A DNA stretch of 64,000 bases from an uncultured Acetatifactor sp. (GCA_910584865.1 CAJUCE010000010.1:1-64000); one strand, 5' to 3'. Positions 1-9,060 are shown, counted from the first letter of the stretch. The notes: generated by a model not told the origin, from the letters alone. Made by a program: numbers and translations.

Positions 1-612
1 GAAACCCTTGAATAATGGATATTTTCTAAGTCACCTATTCCAACTATCCAACAGAAGGCAGTACAGAAGGCGTCCAGCCGGGGCGTGTTCTTCCGGGCTT
101 CCGCCTGAAACCATTCCTGAATCTGCTCTTTGAAGATCTGTCTGATTTCCCGATTAGGGATGGCCAGCCGGTATACATCCGCGTCTTCTGCTCCCCGCTG
201 GGTCAGATAGCCTGTGGTAAAAAGCACGCTACGCAGATTGTCTATACTGTCGTACAACTCCCTGTAGGTCAGCTCCTGGCGGATGCGGTGGGTAACGGTC
301 TCTCCGGAAATCAGGGCTTCCATGTCACGCTTTGTCCCCGGAGTTGCCATCTTGATAAATTTCCGGATAATGTCGTTTCTGCTGGAATTGATCCAGTAAG
401 CCCTGGGAAAGGCATTCGGTGCCGCACACAGCAAATTTACATAATTAATCACATCCCAAGAGCAGTTCACCTCTGTATTCCCAAAAAGATATCCGTCATA
501 CCATTCCCGGATTACTTCAAATTTATCTTCCAGATGGTAGTATTTCAGAAGCTGCTTTACGTCTTCGGAGGTAAACTTAACATATCTTTTTGAAAAGGAA
601 AACAGGATATTT
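1..612 (-). pseudogene. AAA-ATPase-like / PD-(D/E)XK nuclease family protein, remnant, runs off left edge
   Basis: The minus-strand frame is open from base 1 to about 737. It reads TSEDVKQLLKYYHLEDKF, then REWYDGYLFGNTEVN and DVINYVNLL, which is the middle of the DUF1703-type family that joins an AAA-ATPase-like domain to a C-terminal PD-(D/E)XK nuclease domain. The P-loop N-terminal third is absent. The frame upstream of about 612 (Cys/Ser-rich, CCYCNCYHHSTNSD) does not look like the family and has no ATG. I infer a 5'-truncated relic whose 3' end lies outside the window. These genes are multi-copy and often decayed in gut Clostridia and Bacteroidetes. Confidence 0.6.
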
Positions 613-790
613 TGCTCTGGCAGGAAATAAATAGGAAAGCGGTTAGAATCCTGCCGCGAAGGGCTTGCGGAGGAGTCTGAATTTGTGCTATGATGGTAGC
701 AATTGCAATAACAGCATTTACAATCATAAATAAATTGCTGTTATGATAGCATTGAACGGAATTACGATAAGAATATGGGAGGAATATACC

Positions 791-1630
791 ATGCAGTTAG
801 GAATCAGATTACACGACACTACAAAGCTTCCTTTCGAGGAACGGATTGCACAGGTACATCAGCTGGGCTTTACCTGCGGCCATCTGGCCCTGTCAAAGGT
901 TATCGACGAGTTTCCCACCACGGATGAGGCTCTGACCCCGGGGCTGGCCATGTACATTAAAAATGTCTTTGCCAAAAATGAAGTAGACATCGCCGTACTG
1001 GGCTGTTATCTGAATCTGGCCAATCCCAATCGGGAGCAGCTTGCTGAAACCGTACACCGCTATATGGCTCATATCCGTTTTGCTTCCTGGCTTGGCTGCG
1101 GAGTGGTGGGGACGGAGACAGGAGCGCCCAATGAGACCTATACCTTTGTGCCGGAATGCCATACGGAAGAGGCGCTGCACACCTTTACCAAGAATCTGCG
1201 TCCCATCGTGAAATATGCGCAGAAGATGGGTGTGGTAGTGGCGATTGAACCGGTATATCGTCATATTGTGTGCGATCCCAGGCGCGCGAGACGTGTTTTG
1301 GACGAGATAGGCTCCCCGAACCTGCAGATCATTTTCGATCCGGTGAATTTGCTGGATATCACAAATTACGGGGACAAACAGGCTATTATTGACGAGGCCA
1401 TTGAATTGCTGGGGCCCGATATCGCTGTGATTCACCTGAAGGACTGTGCTGTTCGGGACGGCAAACTGCTTTCCATGGGCTGCGGGCAGGGAGAGATGGA
1501 TTATACTTCCATTTTGAAATTTATCAAGGAACGAAAGCCCTACATCCATGCCACTCTGGAGGATACCCGGCCGGAAAACAATCAGAGGGTGAAGCATTTT
1601 ATCACGCGCAAGTATGCGGAACTTACCTGA
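791..1630 (+). CDS. Sugar phosphate isomerase/epimerase (AP-endonuclease-2-like TIM barrel)
   Basis: 279 residues, the usual length for xylose-isomerase-like TIM-barrel proteins. The four expected metal ligands can be placed: Glu in VVVAIEPVYRH, Asp in IIFDPVNLLD, His in VIHLKDC and Glu near the C-terminus in ATLEDTRPEN. The family isomerises or epimerises sugars and sugar acids; the substrate cannot be told from sequence. The start at 791 is preferred over the in-frame ATG at 743 because GGGAGGAA precedes it at good spacing and the family's first strand (QLGIRLHDT) begins right there. It stands alone between decayed genes, so context gives no pathway. Confidence 0.8.
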   Translation: MQLGIRLHDTTKLPFEERIAQVHQLGFTCGHLALSKVIDEFPTTDEALTPGLAMYIKNVFAKNEVDIAVLGCYLNLANPNREQLAETVHRYMAHIRFASWLGCGVVGTETGAPNETYTFVPECHTEEALHTFTKNLRPIVKYAQKMGVVVAIEPVYRHIVCDPRRARRVLDEIGSPNLQIIFDPVNLLDITNYGDKQAIIDEAIELLGPDIAVIHLKDCAVRDGKLLSMGCGQGEMDYTSILKFIKERKPYIHATLEDTRPENNQRVKHFITRKYAELT

Positions 1631-1722
1631 GAAGAAAAAAAGGGTTGAAAGGGACAGTATGGAGCGGATCAGCTTTACCATCTGCTCGATTTTTCCCACC
1701 AATACCCTGTGCGCCCCTCAAA

Positions 1723-1940
1723 AGTGTGGGGATTTATTTCGTGACCCAGAGTCCCGGGGACATTCCGGACAGCGTCCTGGCTCAGCTGAGCAACCGGGTG
1801 CAGCACGCTCTGAGAGCCTATACCCCGGGAGAGCAGAAGAAAAAGGAGCGGGCTGCGCAGGGATCAGATTGAGAAGGCGCTGATCAGCACGGGGACGCAG
1901 GTGCTCAAGCGGGGGTTGTGTTTAAGACGTTATTTAAATA
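1723..1940 (+). pseudogene. HerA-like helicase (DUF853) C-terminal remnant
   Basis: One frame reads SVGIYFVTQSPGDIPDSVL then AQLSNRVQHALRAYTPGEQKK, the conserved C-terminal core of bacterial HerA/DUF853 ATPases (family form: VYFVTQNPLDVPD...LGNRVQHALRAFTP). It stops at 1872. A second frame then gives RDQIEKALISTGTQVLKRG, and a third gives VFKTLFK and a stop at 1940, both like the extreme C-terminus of the same family. About 100 residues between the pieces and the whole ATPase domain are missing. This is therefore a deleted, frameshifted relic. The start of the relic sits close behind the isomerase gene, marking a rearrangement. Confidence 0.6.
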
Positions 1941-2046
1941 GGGAGAAACGGGGCGGCGTTTTGCTGTCCTCTAACCGGGGGAGCAGGGACGCCGAAGCCC
2001 GGAGGAACCGAAAGCATGGGCAGGCAGTCTTTTATAAGGAGAAACA

Positions 2047-2685
2047 ATGACCGAGAATATTACAGTATTTACACAAAACAGCATCCGGATTACTGACAGG
2101 GACAGACGGATATATATTGATCCTTTTCAAATGCGTGAAGAGCCTCATGATGCGGATTACATTCTTATCACACATGATCATTATGACCATTTTTCGCCGG
2201 AGGATATAGAAAAGGTCGCAGGCAGCAGCACGATTCTGATTGTGCCTGAGAAAATGCAGGGCAAGGCAGATGCGGTTGCCAATCTTGTGTGCAGAATTGT
2301 AACCGTGAAGCCGGGTGTCTATCGTGAGATTGATGGTTTGGAGATGGAGACGGTTTCAGCGTATAACAGATTAAAACCGTTTCATCCTAAAAATGCTGAA
2401 TGGGTGGGATATATTCTCCGGGTAGACGGTAGGCGAATCTATATCGCCGGGGATACAGACGCAACCAAAGAAGCAAAGGCGGTAAAATGTGATATTGCTC
2501 TTGTGCCTGTCGGCGGGATATATACTATGGATGCAAAGACGGCAGCGGTTTTAGTGAATACGATCCGGCCAAGTGTCGCGATTCCGGTTCATTATGGAAA
2601 CATAGTGGGGAAACCCGATCAGGGGAAAGTATTCGCAGATCATGTGAAAGACCCGGTCAGGGTGGAGTTTAAGATTTCATTTTAA
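2047..2685 (+). CDS. MBL-fold metal-dependent hydrolase (UPF0173-like)
   Basis: 212 residues. The metal-binding HxHxDH motif is complete (ITHDHYDHFSPED). Further ligands fit AGDTDATKEAK (Asp) and the late IPVHYGN (His). The short N-terminus and the SIRI...IYIDPF opening are typical of the L-ascorbate lactonase/UPF0173 branch of small metallo-beta-lactamase-fold hydrolases. The substrate is unknown. ATG is preceded by AAGGAGAAACA. The gene lies alone between a decayed helicase relic and a nucleotidyltransferase-like gene. Confidence 0.8.
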   Translation: MTENITVFTQNSIRITDRDRRIYIDPFQMREEPHDADYILITHDHYDHFSPEDIEKVAGSSTILIVPEKMQGKADAVANLVCRIVTVKPGVYREIDGLEMETVSAYNRLKPFHPKNAEWVGYILRVDGRRIYIAGDTDATKEAKAVKCDIALVPVGGIYTMDAKTAAVLVNTIRPSVAIPVHYGNIVGKPDQGKVFADHVKDPVRVEFKISF

Positions 2686-2864
2686 GGGGTTTTACGTCCG
2701 TATGATGATTGAGCCGCTTGGCGATTCCTCGACTTCCGTAATATATTGTGAACCGATTTCAGCAGGAGGCCGTTTGAAAGTCTGCGAAGGGGAAGGGTTT
2801 ATGCGGAACACGGCGTGGTGATTTTGGAACAGAATTACAGAAAAAAGAATAAGAGGATATTTTG

Positions 2865-3407
2865 ATGACTATATACGAAAAGGCGGATGAATTGATATAT
2901 AAAAGCGGTTTATTTAGTCTTTTAAACAAATATGGTGATACATTTATTTTTGGAAGTTATCGAACAAAAATGATGACATGGAATGATTTGGATTTTTATA
3001 TTGATAATTCGAAATTTTGTCCTTCCCAATACTATAATCTAGTCGGAAATGTTCTTAATAAAATGAAGCCATTTCACTTTGATGGCCTTTTTAATATAGA
3101 AAAAAATTTAACATTCATTGGACTTGAAACAAACATATATGGAGAACGTTGGAATATCGATATATGGCTGAAAAGCCGTGAAGAAATTGAGGCAGCACTT
3201 TTATCTGAAGACAAGCTGATGCGCCTGGTTGAAGAAAGACCAGAATGTAAGAAAGCAATTCTAGATATTAAGCAAGAATTAGCAAGGCTTAAGCTTTATG
3301 GTTTCGATAAAAAGCAAAATCATTACCATAGCAATGAAATTTACGATGCTGTACTTTTTAACAATGTTATTTCCATAGAACAGTTTTTCTCTTTTATGCA
3401 TCATTGA
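2865..3407 (+). CDS. Nucleotidyltransferase-superfamily-like protein
   Basis: 180 residues. The segment FIFGSYRTKMMTWNDLDFYI matches the GSx(n)DhDhhh catalytic motif of the Pol-beta-type nucleotidyltransferase superfamily (Gly-Ser followed by Asp-x-Asp), and NIDIWL could supply the third acidic residue. The rest is not recognised. Such stand-alone proteins include antibiotic nucleotidyltransferases and toxin-type enzymes, but nothing here shows the substrate. The ATG at 2865 has AGAGGA upstream; a TTG three bases earlier is less likely. Base composition is clearly AT-richer than the neighbours, suggesting recent acquisition. Confidence 0.55.
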   Translation: MTIYEKADELIYKSGLFSLLNKYGDTFIFGSYRTKMMTWNDLDFYIDNSKFCPSQYYNLVGNVLNKMKPFHFDGLFNIEKNLTFIGLETNIYGERWNIDIWLKSREEIEAALLSEDKLMRLVEERPECKKAILDIKQELARLKLYGFDKKQNHYHSNEIYDAVLFNNVISIEQFFSFMHH

Positions 3408-3706
3408 TAAATATCGTTTCTTACTATAACCTAAGCTTACGGGGAAATTATAACAACTATATCCCCAATCCGTGTACCGGAGGCAGAAGCACAACTTGCG
3501 GTTGAGCGAAAACGGACACGTATAGTTGGTTGTTTTCCGGGGCCGAATCCATTACAATAAGAGTATCAGACATAGAGTGTATCTGAGAGACGGGAAGTTC
3601 GAAGCATTCTCGGAGCAAAATATTATAGGAAGCAAGAACGGATTCCTATAATCAAATGCGGCGCAAAAACGCGCCTTTTATCAGAACAAAACAAGGAGGT
3701 ACGATT
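3408..3706. other. Intergenic region, possible short coding relics
   Basis: No intact gene seen. One + frame around 3465-3560 ends in VERKRTRIVGCFPGPNPLQ and a stop. This is loosely like the C-terminus of an IS256/Mutator-type transposase (RRTRVVGxFPN), but it is too short to assign. The region before 3707 carries a clean AAGGAGG for the next gene. Confidence 0.3.
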
Positions 3707-4708
3707 ATGGCATTGGATGGATTTGGAACCCGTTTAAAGACGATTCGCCAGGAGCGGGGCTATACCCAGAAGCAGCTGGCAGGATTTCTGGGGGTTACGG
3801 AACAGGCTGTCTCCAAATACGAAAGGGGAAACAGCTATCCGGACATAGCGGTTTTAAGCGGTATTGCGGAAGTACTGGACTGCTCCCTGGACTACCTGCT
3901 GCAGCATGAACCCGGAAAGCGCAACCTTCCAAACCAGGAAAATGTATTTCGGAAGCAGGAAATCAACCGGTTTCTGCTGCCTGAGGCAATTATCCTGCAG
4001 TTTGACATGGAACTGACGCCTCTTTTTATGGAAGAAGTAAAACAGAATTATGTCCATATAATGGAACTGCGCCGGCAGATAGCCATGCAGTGGGGCGTGA
4101 TCATACCTCTCATCCGGCTGAGGGATCAGTCCGGCCTGGAACCGTCCCAGTTTGAAATCTGTATCAACGGAGTCTCCGTATACAGGGAGATCTGGGAGGG
4201 GACATATCCGGAGGGGCTGCTCTACATGCTTGGGAAGCTGAAGGAAATAATATTCAGGAACCTGGATCAGGTGCTGAACAACCAGTGCGTCTATTATATG
4301 GTGGAAAATCTCCGGGAGGAATATCCCTATGTGGTGGATTCCATTGTGCCGGAAGTGATTTCCTACTCCAGGCTGCGCCAGGTTCTGGTGCACCTGATTA
4401 AGGATTTCGGGTATACGGTGAATCCGCTGATCCTTATCATCCAATTGTTGGAACAACAATTTGGGTTGGAACAACAATTTGGGTTGGAACAACAATTTGG
4501 GTTGGAACAACAATTTGGGTTGGAACAGCAATCCGGGCGGGAACAACAACCTGGACTGGAACAGCAAGCCGGGCCGGGACAGGAGTCTGTTTCGGAAAGA
4601 CAGACTGTGTCACAGTGCCGCAGGAGAATCCCGGACAGCAGGGAAATGGCGGAGAAGATTGCGGCGCAGCTGGATCCGGGGTTCCGGTTTGAGAACTGGG
4701 TGAAGTAG
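3707..4708 (+). CDS. XRE-family regulator with C-terminal hexapeptide repeat
   Basis: 333 residues. Residues about 5-60 form a Cro/CI-type helix-turn-helix (RLKTIRQERGYTQKQLAGF then LGVTEQAVSKYERGNSYPD). Residues 80-245 are an unrecognised, probably sensor or dimerisation domain. Residues about 248-290 are a tandem repeat with consensus LEQQFG, followed by a charged tail. The first 17 residues of the longer open frame from 3656 are rejected because AAGGAGGTACGATT directly precedes the ATG at 3707. A near-perfect terminator follows at 4750. The target genes are unknown. The repeat is likely to vary in copy number between strains. Confidence 0.7.
   Translation: MALDGFGTRLKTIRQERGYTQKQLAGFLGVTEQAVSKYERGNSYPDIAVLSGIAEVLDCSLDYLLQHEPGKRNLPNQENVFRKQEINRFLLPEAIILQFDMELTPLFMEEVKQNYVHIMELRRQIAMQWGVIIPLIRLRDQSGLEPSQFEICINGVSVYREIWEGTYPEGLLYMLGKLKEIIFRNLDQVLNNQCVYYMVENLREEYPYVVDSIVPEVISYSRLRQVLVHLIKDFGYTVNPLILIIQLLEQQFGLEQQFGLEQQFGLEQQFGLEQQSGREQQPGLEQQAGPGQESVSERQTVSQCRRRIPDSREMAEKIAAQLDPGFRFENWVK
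4448..4573 (+). repeat. 18-bp tandem repeat (7 units) inside the XRE gene
   Basis: Unit TTGGAACAACAATTTGGG occurs four times without a mismatch (4448-4519). Three degenerate copies follow (4520-4537, 4538-4555, 4556-4573). The period is a multiple of three, so copy-number change lengthens or shortens the protein by whole LEQQFG hexapeptides without breaking the frame. Confidence 0.9.
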
Positions 4709-4749
4709 AGGGATATCGAATTCATTGCATTATTCATGAGGACAAAACT

Positions 4750-4801
4750 ATGCCGTTTTTTCAGTGAATTCCGACAGGTTCCTGAAAAGCGGCATGTTTT
4801 T
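4750..4801 (+). terminator. Rho-independent terminator after XRE gene
   Basis: ATGCCGTTTTTTCAG at 4750 pairs with CTGAAAAGCGGCAT at 4782-4795 (one mismatch/bulge), followed by GTTTTTT. Confidence 0.7.
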
Positions 4802-4834
4802 TAATTCCACACAAAAGGGCTGATGGAGGGTATC

Positions 4835-4966
4835 ATGTGCCAGAAGATAAAGCAGGATTATTGTATAGGCGTGAATCTCCGCCGACTACGGAACCGGGCT
4901 GGTCTTACCCAGAAGCAGGCAGCATCCAGGATGCAGATTGCGGGAATTGAAAGCCTCCTTTTTTGA
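4835..4966 (+). pseudogene. Truncated XRE-family regulator
   Basis: ATG at 4835 opens 43 codons: MCQKIKQDYCIGVNLRRLRN then RAGLTQKQAASRMQI and a stop at 4964. The first two helices of a Cro/CI helix-turn-helix are readable (NLRRLRNRAGLTQKQAASRM). The recognition helix and everything after are gone, replaced by the AraC fragment on the opposite strand. This is read as a gene cut by the same rearrangement that made the scar to its right. Confidence 0.6.
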
Positions 4967-4992
4967 AGGATATAGCATTACCTGAATATATA

Positions 4993-5262
4993 CTACTTAT
5001 TCTGTATTTTTTCACTCGCCATATTCGCCGCCCCCTGCTTCCCGCCCCCATGCTCGCTTCTCCACTGCCTGGGGGACACCTGGTACACATTCTTGAAAGC
5101 CCTGGAAAAGTGCAGCTGATTGGGATACCCCACCACATTCCCGATATCCGCAATGGACAGATCCGTAAGCTTCAAAAGCTCCGTGGCCTTGGTCATCCGG
5201 TAGGAAATCAGGAATTCCTGGGGGGTCTTGCCCATATTTTCATGGAACTGCGCCTGGCAGGC
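4993..5262 (-). pseudogene. AraC-family regulator, C-terminal fragment
   Basis: Minus-strand residues CQAQFHENMGKTPQEFLI, then SYRMTKATELLKLTDLSIAD, then NQLHFSRAFKNVYQVSPRQW form most of an AraC/XylS double helix-turn-helix. Both the mid-domain IGNVVGYPNQLHFSRAF and the terminal SPRQWR are intact. The N-terminal sugar-binding domain and the first helix are missing. The fragment ends abruptly near 5262, where the sequence becomes a + strand permease. The parent was probably an MsmR/RafR-type activator transcribed divergently from the sugar ABC operon to the right. Confidence 0.7.
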
Positions 5263-5641
5263 CATCGCCATGAACACCATCATCTACATCTCCGGCCTGC
5301 AGACCGTGCCAGAGGATGTGTACGAGGCCGGCGGGCTTGACGGCGCCACCGGATGGAAACAGTTTAAAATGCTGACTTTCCCGCTGATTATTCCCTTTTT
5401 CTCCATCAACATGGTGCTCAGCGTGAAGAACTTCCTGATGGTGTTTGACCAGATTATGGCATTGACCAAGGGCGGTCCCGCACAGAGCACGGAGTCCATT
5501 TCCTACCTGATTTACAATAACGGTATGTCCGGCGGGCAGTTCGGGTTCCAGAGCGCCAACGCGGTGGTATTCTTCATTGTGATTGTGGCCATCTCCGTAG
5601 CCCAGATGAAATTTTCCAGTTCAAAGGAGGAGCAGCTATGA
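5263..5641 (+). pseudogene. Sugar ABC transporter permease (MsmF/UgpA-like), C-terminal fragment
   Basis: The frame reads IIYISGLQTVPEDVYEAGGL then DGATGWKQFKMLTFPLI. This is the EAA loop of a MalF-type binding-protein-dependent permease (EAGGLDGA...FPLI), followed by the last transmembrane segments and the terminal KEEQL. Roughly the first 170 residues are absent and no start codon or ribosome site fits. It overlaps the next permease by 4 bp (ATGA), the normal operon arrangement for this pair. The fragment cannot form a full permease, so the transporter is very likely dead unless a homologue replaces it. Confidence 0.8.
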
Positions 5642-6483
5642 AACATACATCCAAAGTGGGCAAGTCCAACAAAGCAGTTATGATATTGTTGATTCTTGGC
5701 CTTTCCACCATTATTTTTCCTTTGTACATGACCATTGTAATCGCTTTCAAGCAGCCTTCGGAGATGACCAACAGCATCAGCGGCATATTGTCCCTGCCTA
5801 AGAACTGGAGCCTGGACAATTTCCGGGAGGCCATGGAGGTAACGGATTTCTGGCGTTCCCTGGGGAACAGCCTGTTGATTTCCGTGACTACCATCGTACT
5901 GGCCATCGCCATTCATTCCCTGATGGGCTATGCCCTGGGGAGGAACAAGGCCCACAGCAAGTTTTATAATTTCGTATACCTGTTCATCGTCAGCGGTATG
6001 TTCGTTCCCTTCGCCATCCTGATGATGCCCCTGGCAAAGCAAACGGCGGAGCTGCATATCGCCAACTGGTTCGGTGTGATTCTGCTCTATGTGGTATTCT
6101 ATATGCCGATGAATATCATGTTGTATTCCGGTTATCTGGTGAACATTCCGATCGCCCTGGAGGAGGCGGCCAGGGTGGACGGCGCTTCCACCTGGAGGAC
6201 TTACTGGAGCATCATTTTTCCCGTGATGCGCCCCATGCATGCCACGGTGGCGGTTATCACGGCTCTGGCGGTGTGGAACGATGTGATGACGCCCCTGATT
6301 ATCATGGCTGGTTCCGGGCAGAATACCCTGCCGCTGGCACAGCTGAATTTCCAGTCCCAGTTCGGCACCAATTATAATCTGGCCTTTGCGTCCTACCTGC
6401 TGTCGTTGATTCCGATTCTGATTTTCTATGCAATCTGCCAGAAGCAGATCCTGAACGGGGTTACCAACGGAGCTGTGAAGTAG
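5638..6483 (+). CDS. Carbohydrate ABC transporter permease (MsmG/MalG-like)
   Basis: 281 residues with six predicted membrane segments. The EAA loop EEAARVDGASTWRTYWSIIF then PVMRP lies at about residues 178-202, and the C-terminus NGVTNGAVK is typical of MalG-type subunits. It would import an oligosaccharide such as raffinose, melibiose or stachyose, judging from the alpha-galactosidase next door. Its start overlaps the stop of the truncated partner permease. The binding protein and most of the partner are deleted, and no promoter is visible directly upstream, so the gene is probably a non-functional leftover although its own frame is intact. Confidence 0.85.
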   Translation: MKHTSKVGKSNKAVMILLILGLSTIIFPLYMTIVIAFKQPSEMTNSISGILSLPKNWSLDNFREAMEVTDFWRSLGNSLLISVTTIVLAIAIHSLMGYALGRNKAHSKFYNFVYLFIVSGMFVPFAILMMPLAKQTAELHIANWFGVILLYVVFYMPMNIMLYSGYLVNIPIALEEAARVDGASTWRTYWSIIFPVMRPMHATVAVITALAVWNDVMTPLIIMAGSGQNTLPLAQLNFQSQFGTNYNLAFASYLLSLIPILIFYAICQKQILNGVTNGAVK

Positions 6484-6818
6484 AGCCGGGGGGGATATCG
6501 GCGGCGGGAGCGGAGTGCGGTAAGGGGGTGAAGCCCTGAACAGGAGAAACCTACTTGGCGGGAAGGAAATTCTGGAACGGAGGAGCCTGCCTTGCGGGGG
6601 TAAGCCCTGGAGCGGAACAGCCTGCCTTGCGGGGGCGACTGAGGCCGAAGAAGTAAAGTGCCGGTTTCTATAGTAAGGATTTCCATATAGCCAGGTTTCC
6701 GGCGGGGAGCCTGGCCTTATGGCGAAGACTGAGGCCTTGCGGAATCTGGCAGAAACAATTAAAATAGAACATGAATAAACTCTGAAAATTTCGAAAAAGA
6801 AGGTGGCAGGGATAAGAT
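6484..6818 (+). repeat. Intergenic region with degenerate GC-rich direct repeats
   Basis: 335 bp without a gene. GCCTGCCTTGCGGGGG occurs at 6585-6600 and again at 6620-6635, and GACTGAGGCC occurs near 6637 and 6727. Looser copies of AAGCCCTG(G)A plus CGGGGG fill 6525-6650. AAGGTGGCAGGG near 6800 is the ribosome site of the next gene. The region reads as an expanded spacer rather than a gene. Confidence 0.5.
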
Positions 6819-8999
6819 ATGGCGATTCACTATGAAAAGGAAGAAAGAATTTTTACCCTGGAAACGGCGCGTACCACCTATCAGATGAAGGTGGACGATT
6901 TCGGTTTCCTCTTGCATTTATATTACGGAGGAAAAGTTGAGGGCAGCATGGAATATCTTCTGACCTACAGTGACAGGGGATTTTCGGGAAATCCCTACGA
7001 TACGGGGTTAGATAGAACTTACTCCATGGATGTGCTGCCCCAGGAATATCCCGGACTGGGGACCGGAGATTTCAGGGGCAGCGCGGTGGTGATCTGCAAC
7101 GGCGACGGATCCGAGTGCTGTGATCTGCGTTACACAGGTCATGAGATCAGGCCGGGAAAATACGGACTGAGGGGGCTTCCGGCGGTATATGCCGGGGAAG
7201 GAGAGGCACAGACGCTGGAAATCCTCCTGGAGGACCCGGTGAGCGAGGTTCGGGTGCGGCTCTTGTATGGGGTGTTGGAGAAAGAGGATATCATCACCAG
7301 GGCGGCGGTGATCGAGAATGGCGGCAAGAGCAGTGTCTGCGTGGAAAAAGCATCCTCAGCCTGCCTTGACTTTGTGACGGGAGAATATGATTTGCTCAGC
7401 TTTTACGGGCGGCACGCCATGGAGAGAAATCCCCAGAGGACAAAGCTGGCGCACGGGAGTCTGCGTATCGGCAGCCGGCGGGGGACTTCCAGCCACCAGC
7501 ATAATCCTGCGGTTATTCTGGCCGGCGGGGATACGACGGAGGATAACGGAAGCTGCTGGGGAATGATTTTTGTCTACAGCGGGAATTTCCTGTGCGAGGC
7601 GGAAAAGGATCAGTTCGGCCAGACCAGGGTGCTGCTGGGGCTGCAGGAGGAGCTGTTCCATTATCCTCTGAAGCCGGGAGAGAGTCTTGCGGTGCCGGAG
7701 ACCATTCTGGGATATTCGGATGCGGGTTTCGGAGAGCTGTCCCGAATGTTTCATCGCTGTATCCGCAGCCATATCTGCAGGGGAAAATATGCTGCAGAAG
7801 TACGGCCGGTATTGATCAACAGCTGGGAGGCGGCCTATTTTGATTTCAACGGGGAGACCATCTGTTCTCTGGCCAGGGATGCCGCGGATCTGGGGATCGA
7901 CATGGTAGTCATGGACGACGGCTGGTTCGGGAAGCGCGACGATGACAACAGCGGCCTGGGCGACTGGGTGGTTAACGAGAAGAAGCTGGGCTGCACACTG
8001 GGGGAAATGATCGGCAAAATCAATGCCATGGGGGTGAAATTCGGCATCTGGATCGAACCGGAGATGGTGTCCGAGGACAGTGATCTCTACCGGGAGCATC
8101 CTGACTGGGCGCTGCGGATTCCGGGCAGACGGCCGGTTCGGGGCAGAAATCAGCTGGTGTTGGATTTCTCACGGGAAGACGTAAAGGAATATATTTTTGA
8201 CCGAATCTGCGCCGTGCTGGATCAGGGGAATATCGAGTATGTAAAATGGGACATGAACCGCAGTATCACGGATGTGTATTCCGCGGAGAATCAGCCAGGC
8301 AGGGTGTTGTACGACTACATGATCGGCGTCTATGATTTCTTGGAAAAGCTCACGCAGCGGTATCCGGATATACTGATCGAGGGATGCAGCGGAGGAGGCG
8401 GCCGTTTCGATGCCGGTATGCTGTATTATACCCCGCAGATCTGGTGCAGCGACAATACGGATGCGGCGGACAGGCTCAGAATCCAGTATGGGACATCCTT
8501 TTTTTACCCGATCAGTGCGGTGGGATCCCATGTATCCGCGGTGCCGAATCACCAGACCGGACGGATAACCAGCCTGCATACCAGGGGGGTGGTTGCCATG
8601 GCCGGGACATTCGGCTATGAGCTTGATCCGGGGAAGCTGACACAGGAAGAAAAGGAGCAAATCCGGGAACAGGTGAAGCTCTACAAGCGATATGCTTCCC
8701 TGATCCGAACCGGAGTGTATTATCGTCTATCCGATCCTTTCAGGGATACTTGCGCGGCCTGGGCCTTTGTGTCGGAGGATGGGAACCGGGTGCTGTTTAC
8801 TGCGGTGATGACGGAGATTCACGGAAACATGCCAGTGAGCTATGTGCGGCTGAAGGGGCTGAAGCCGGAGGCACTGTATGAGGATGTGCAGTCCGGTACG
8901 CGGTATTATGGTTCAGCCCTGATGCGGGCCGGGCTGCCCATTCCTCTGGAGATGGGGGAATACCGGGCTTATCAGAGGGAGTTTTCGGTTGTGGGATGA
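6819..8999 (+). CDS. Alpha-galactosidase, glycoside hydrolase family 36
   Basis: 726 residues, normal for bacterial GH36 tetrameric alpha-galactosidases (AgaN/RafA/MelA type). It hydrolyses terminal alpha-1,6-galactose from melibiose, raffinose and related sugars in the cytoplasm; no signal peptide is present. The N-terminal beta-sandwich runs to about residue 320, then the TIM barrel opens with VLINSWEAAYFDFNGE and MDDGWFGKRDDD. The nucleophile Asp lies in YVKWDMNRS (about residue 477) and the acid/base Asp in WCSDNTDA (about 547), both intact. It is the last gene of the former msm-type locus and the only catabolic gene left whole. A terminator follows. Confidence 0.93.
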   Translation: MAIHYEKEERIFTLETARTTYQMKVDDFGFLLHLYYGGKVEGSMEYLLTYSDRGFSGNPYDTGLDRTYSMDVLPQEYPGLGTGDFRGSAVVICNGDGSECCDLRYTGHEIRPGKYGLRGLPAVYAGEGEAQTLEILLEDPVSEVRVRLLYGVLEKEDIITRAAVIENGGKSSVCVEKASSACLDFVTGEYDLLSFYGRHAMERNPQRTKLAHGSLRIGSRRGTSSHQHNPAVILAGGDTTEDNGSCWGMIFVYSGNFLCEAEKDQFGQTRVLLGLQEELFHYPLKPGESLAVPETILGYSDAGFGELSRMFHRCIRSHICRGKYAAEVRPVLINSWEAAYFDFNGETICSLARDAADLGIDMVVMDDGWFGKRDDDNSGLGDWVVNEKKLGCTLGEMIGKINAMGVKFGIWIEPEMVSEDSDLYREHPDWALRIPGRRPVRGRNQLVLDFSREDVKEYIFDRICAVLDQGNIEYVKWDMNRSITDVYSAENQPGRVLYDYMIGVYDFLEKLTQRYPDILIEGCSGGGGRFDAGMLYYTPQIWCSDNTDAADRLRIQYGTSFFYPISAVGSHVSAVPNHQTGRITSLHTRGVVAMAGTFGYELDPGKLTQEEKEQIREQVKLYKRYASLIRTGVYYRLSDPFRDTCAAWAFVSEDGNRVLFTAVMTEIHGNMPVSYVRLKGLKPEALYEDVQSGTRYYGSALMRAGLPIPLEMGEYRAYQREFSVVG

Positions 9000-9060
9000 A
9001 GCATGCATTTCCGGGTTATCAGGGCTCGGGCCGATGAAAGATTGATGATATCGATAAGAG

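Noticed and set aside
2686..2864. Short frame MIEPLGDSSTSVIYCEP... upstream of the nucleotidyltransferase-like gene
   Set aside because: About 39 codons without a ribosome site; could be a relic, but nothing supports it.
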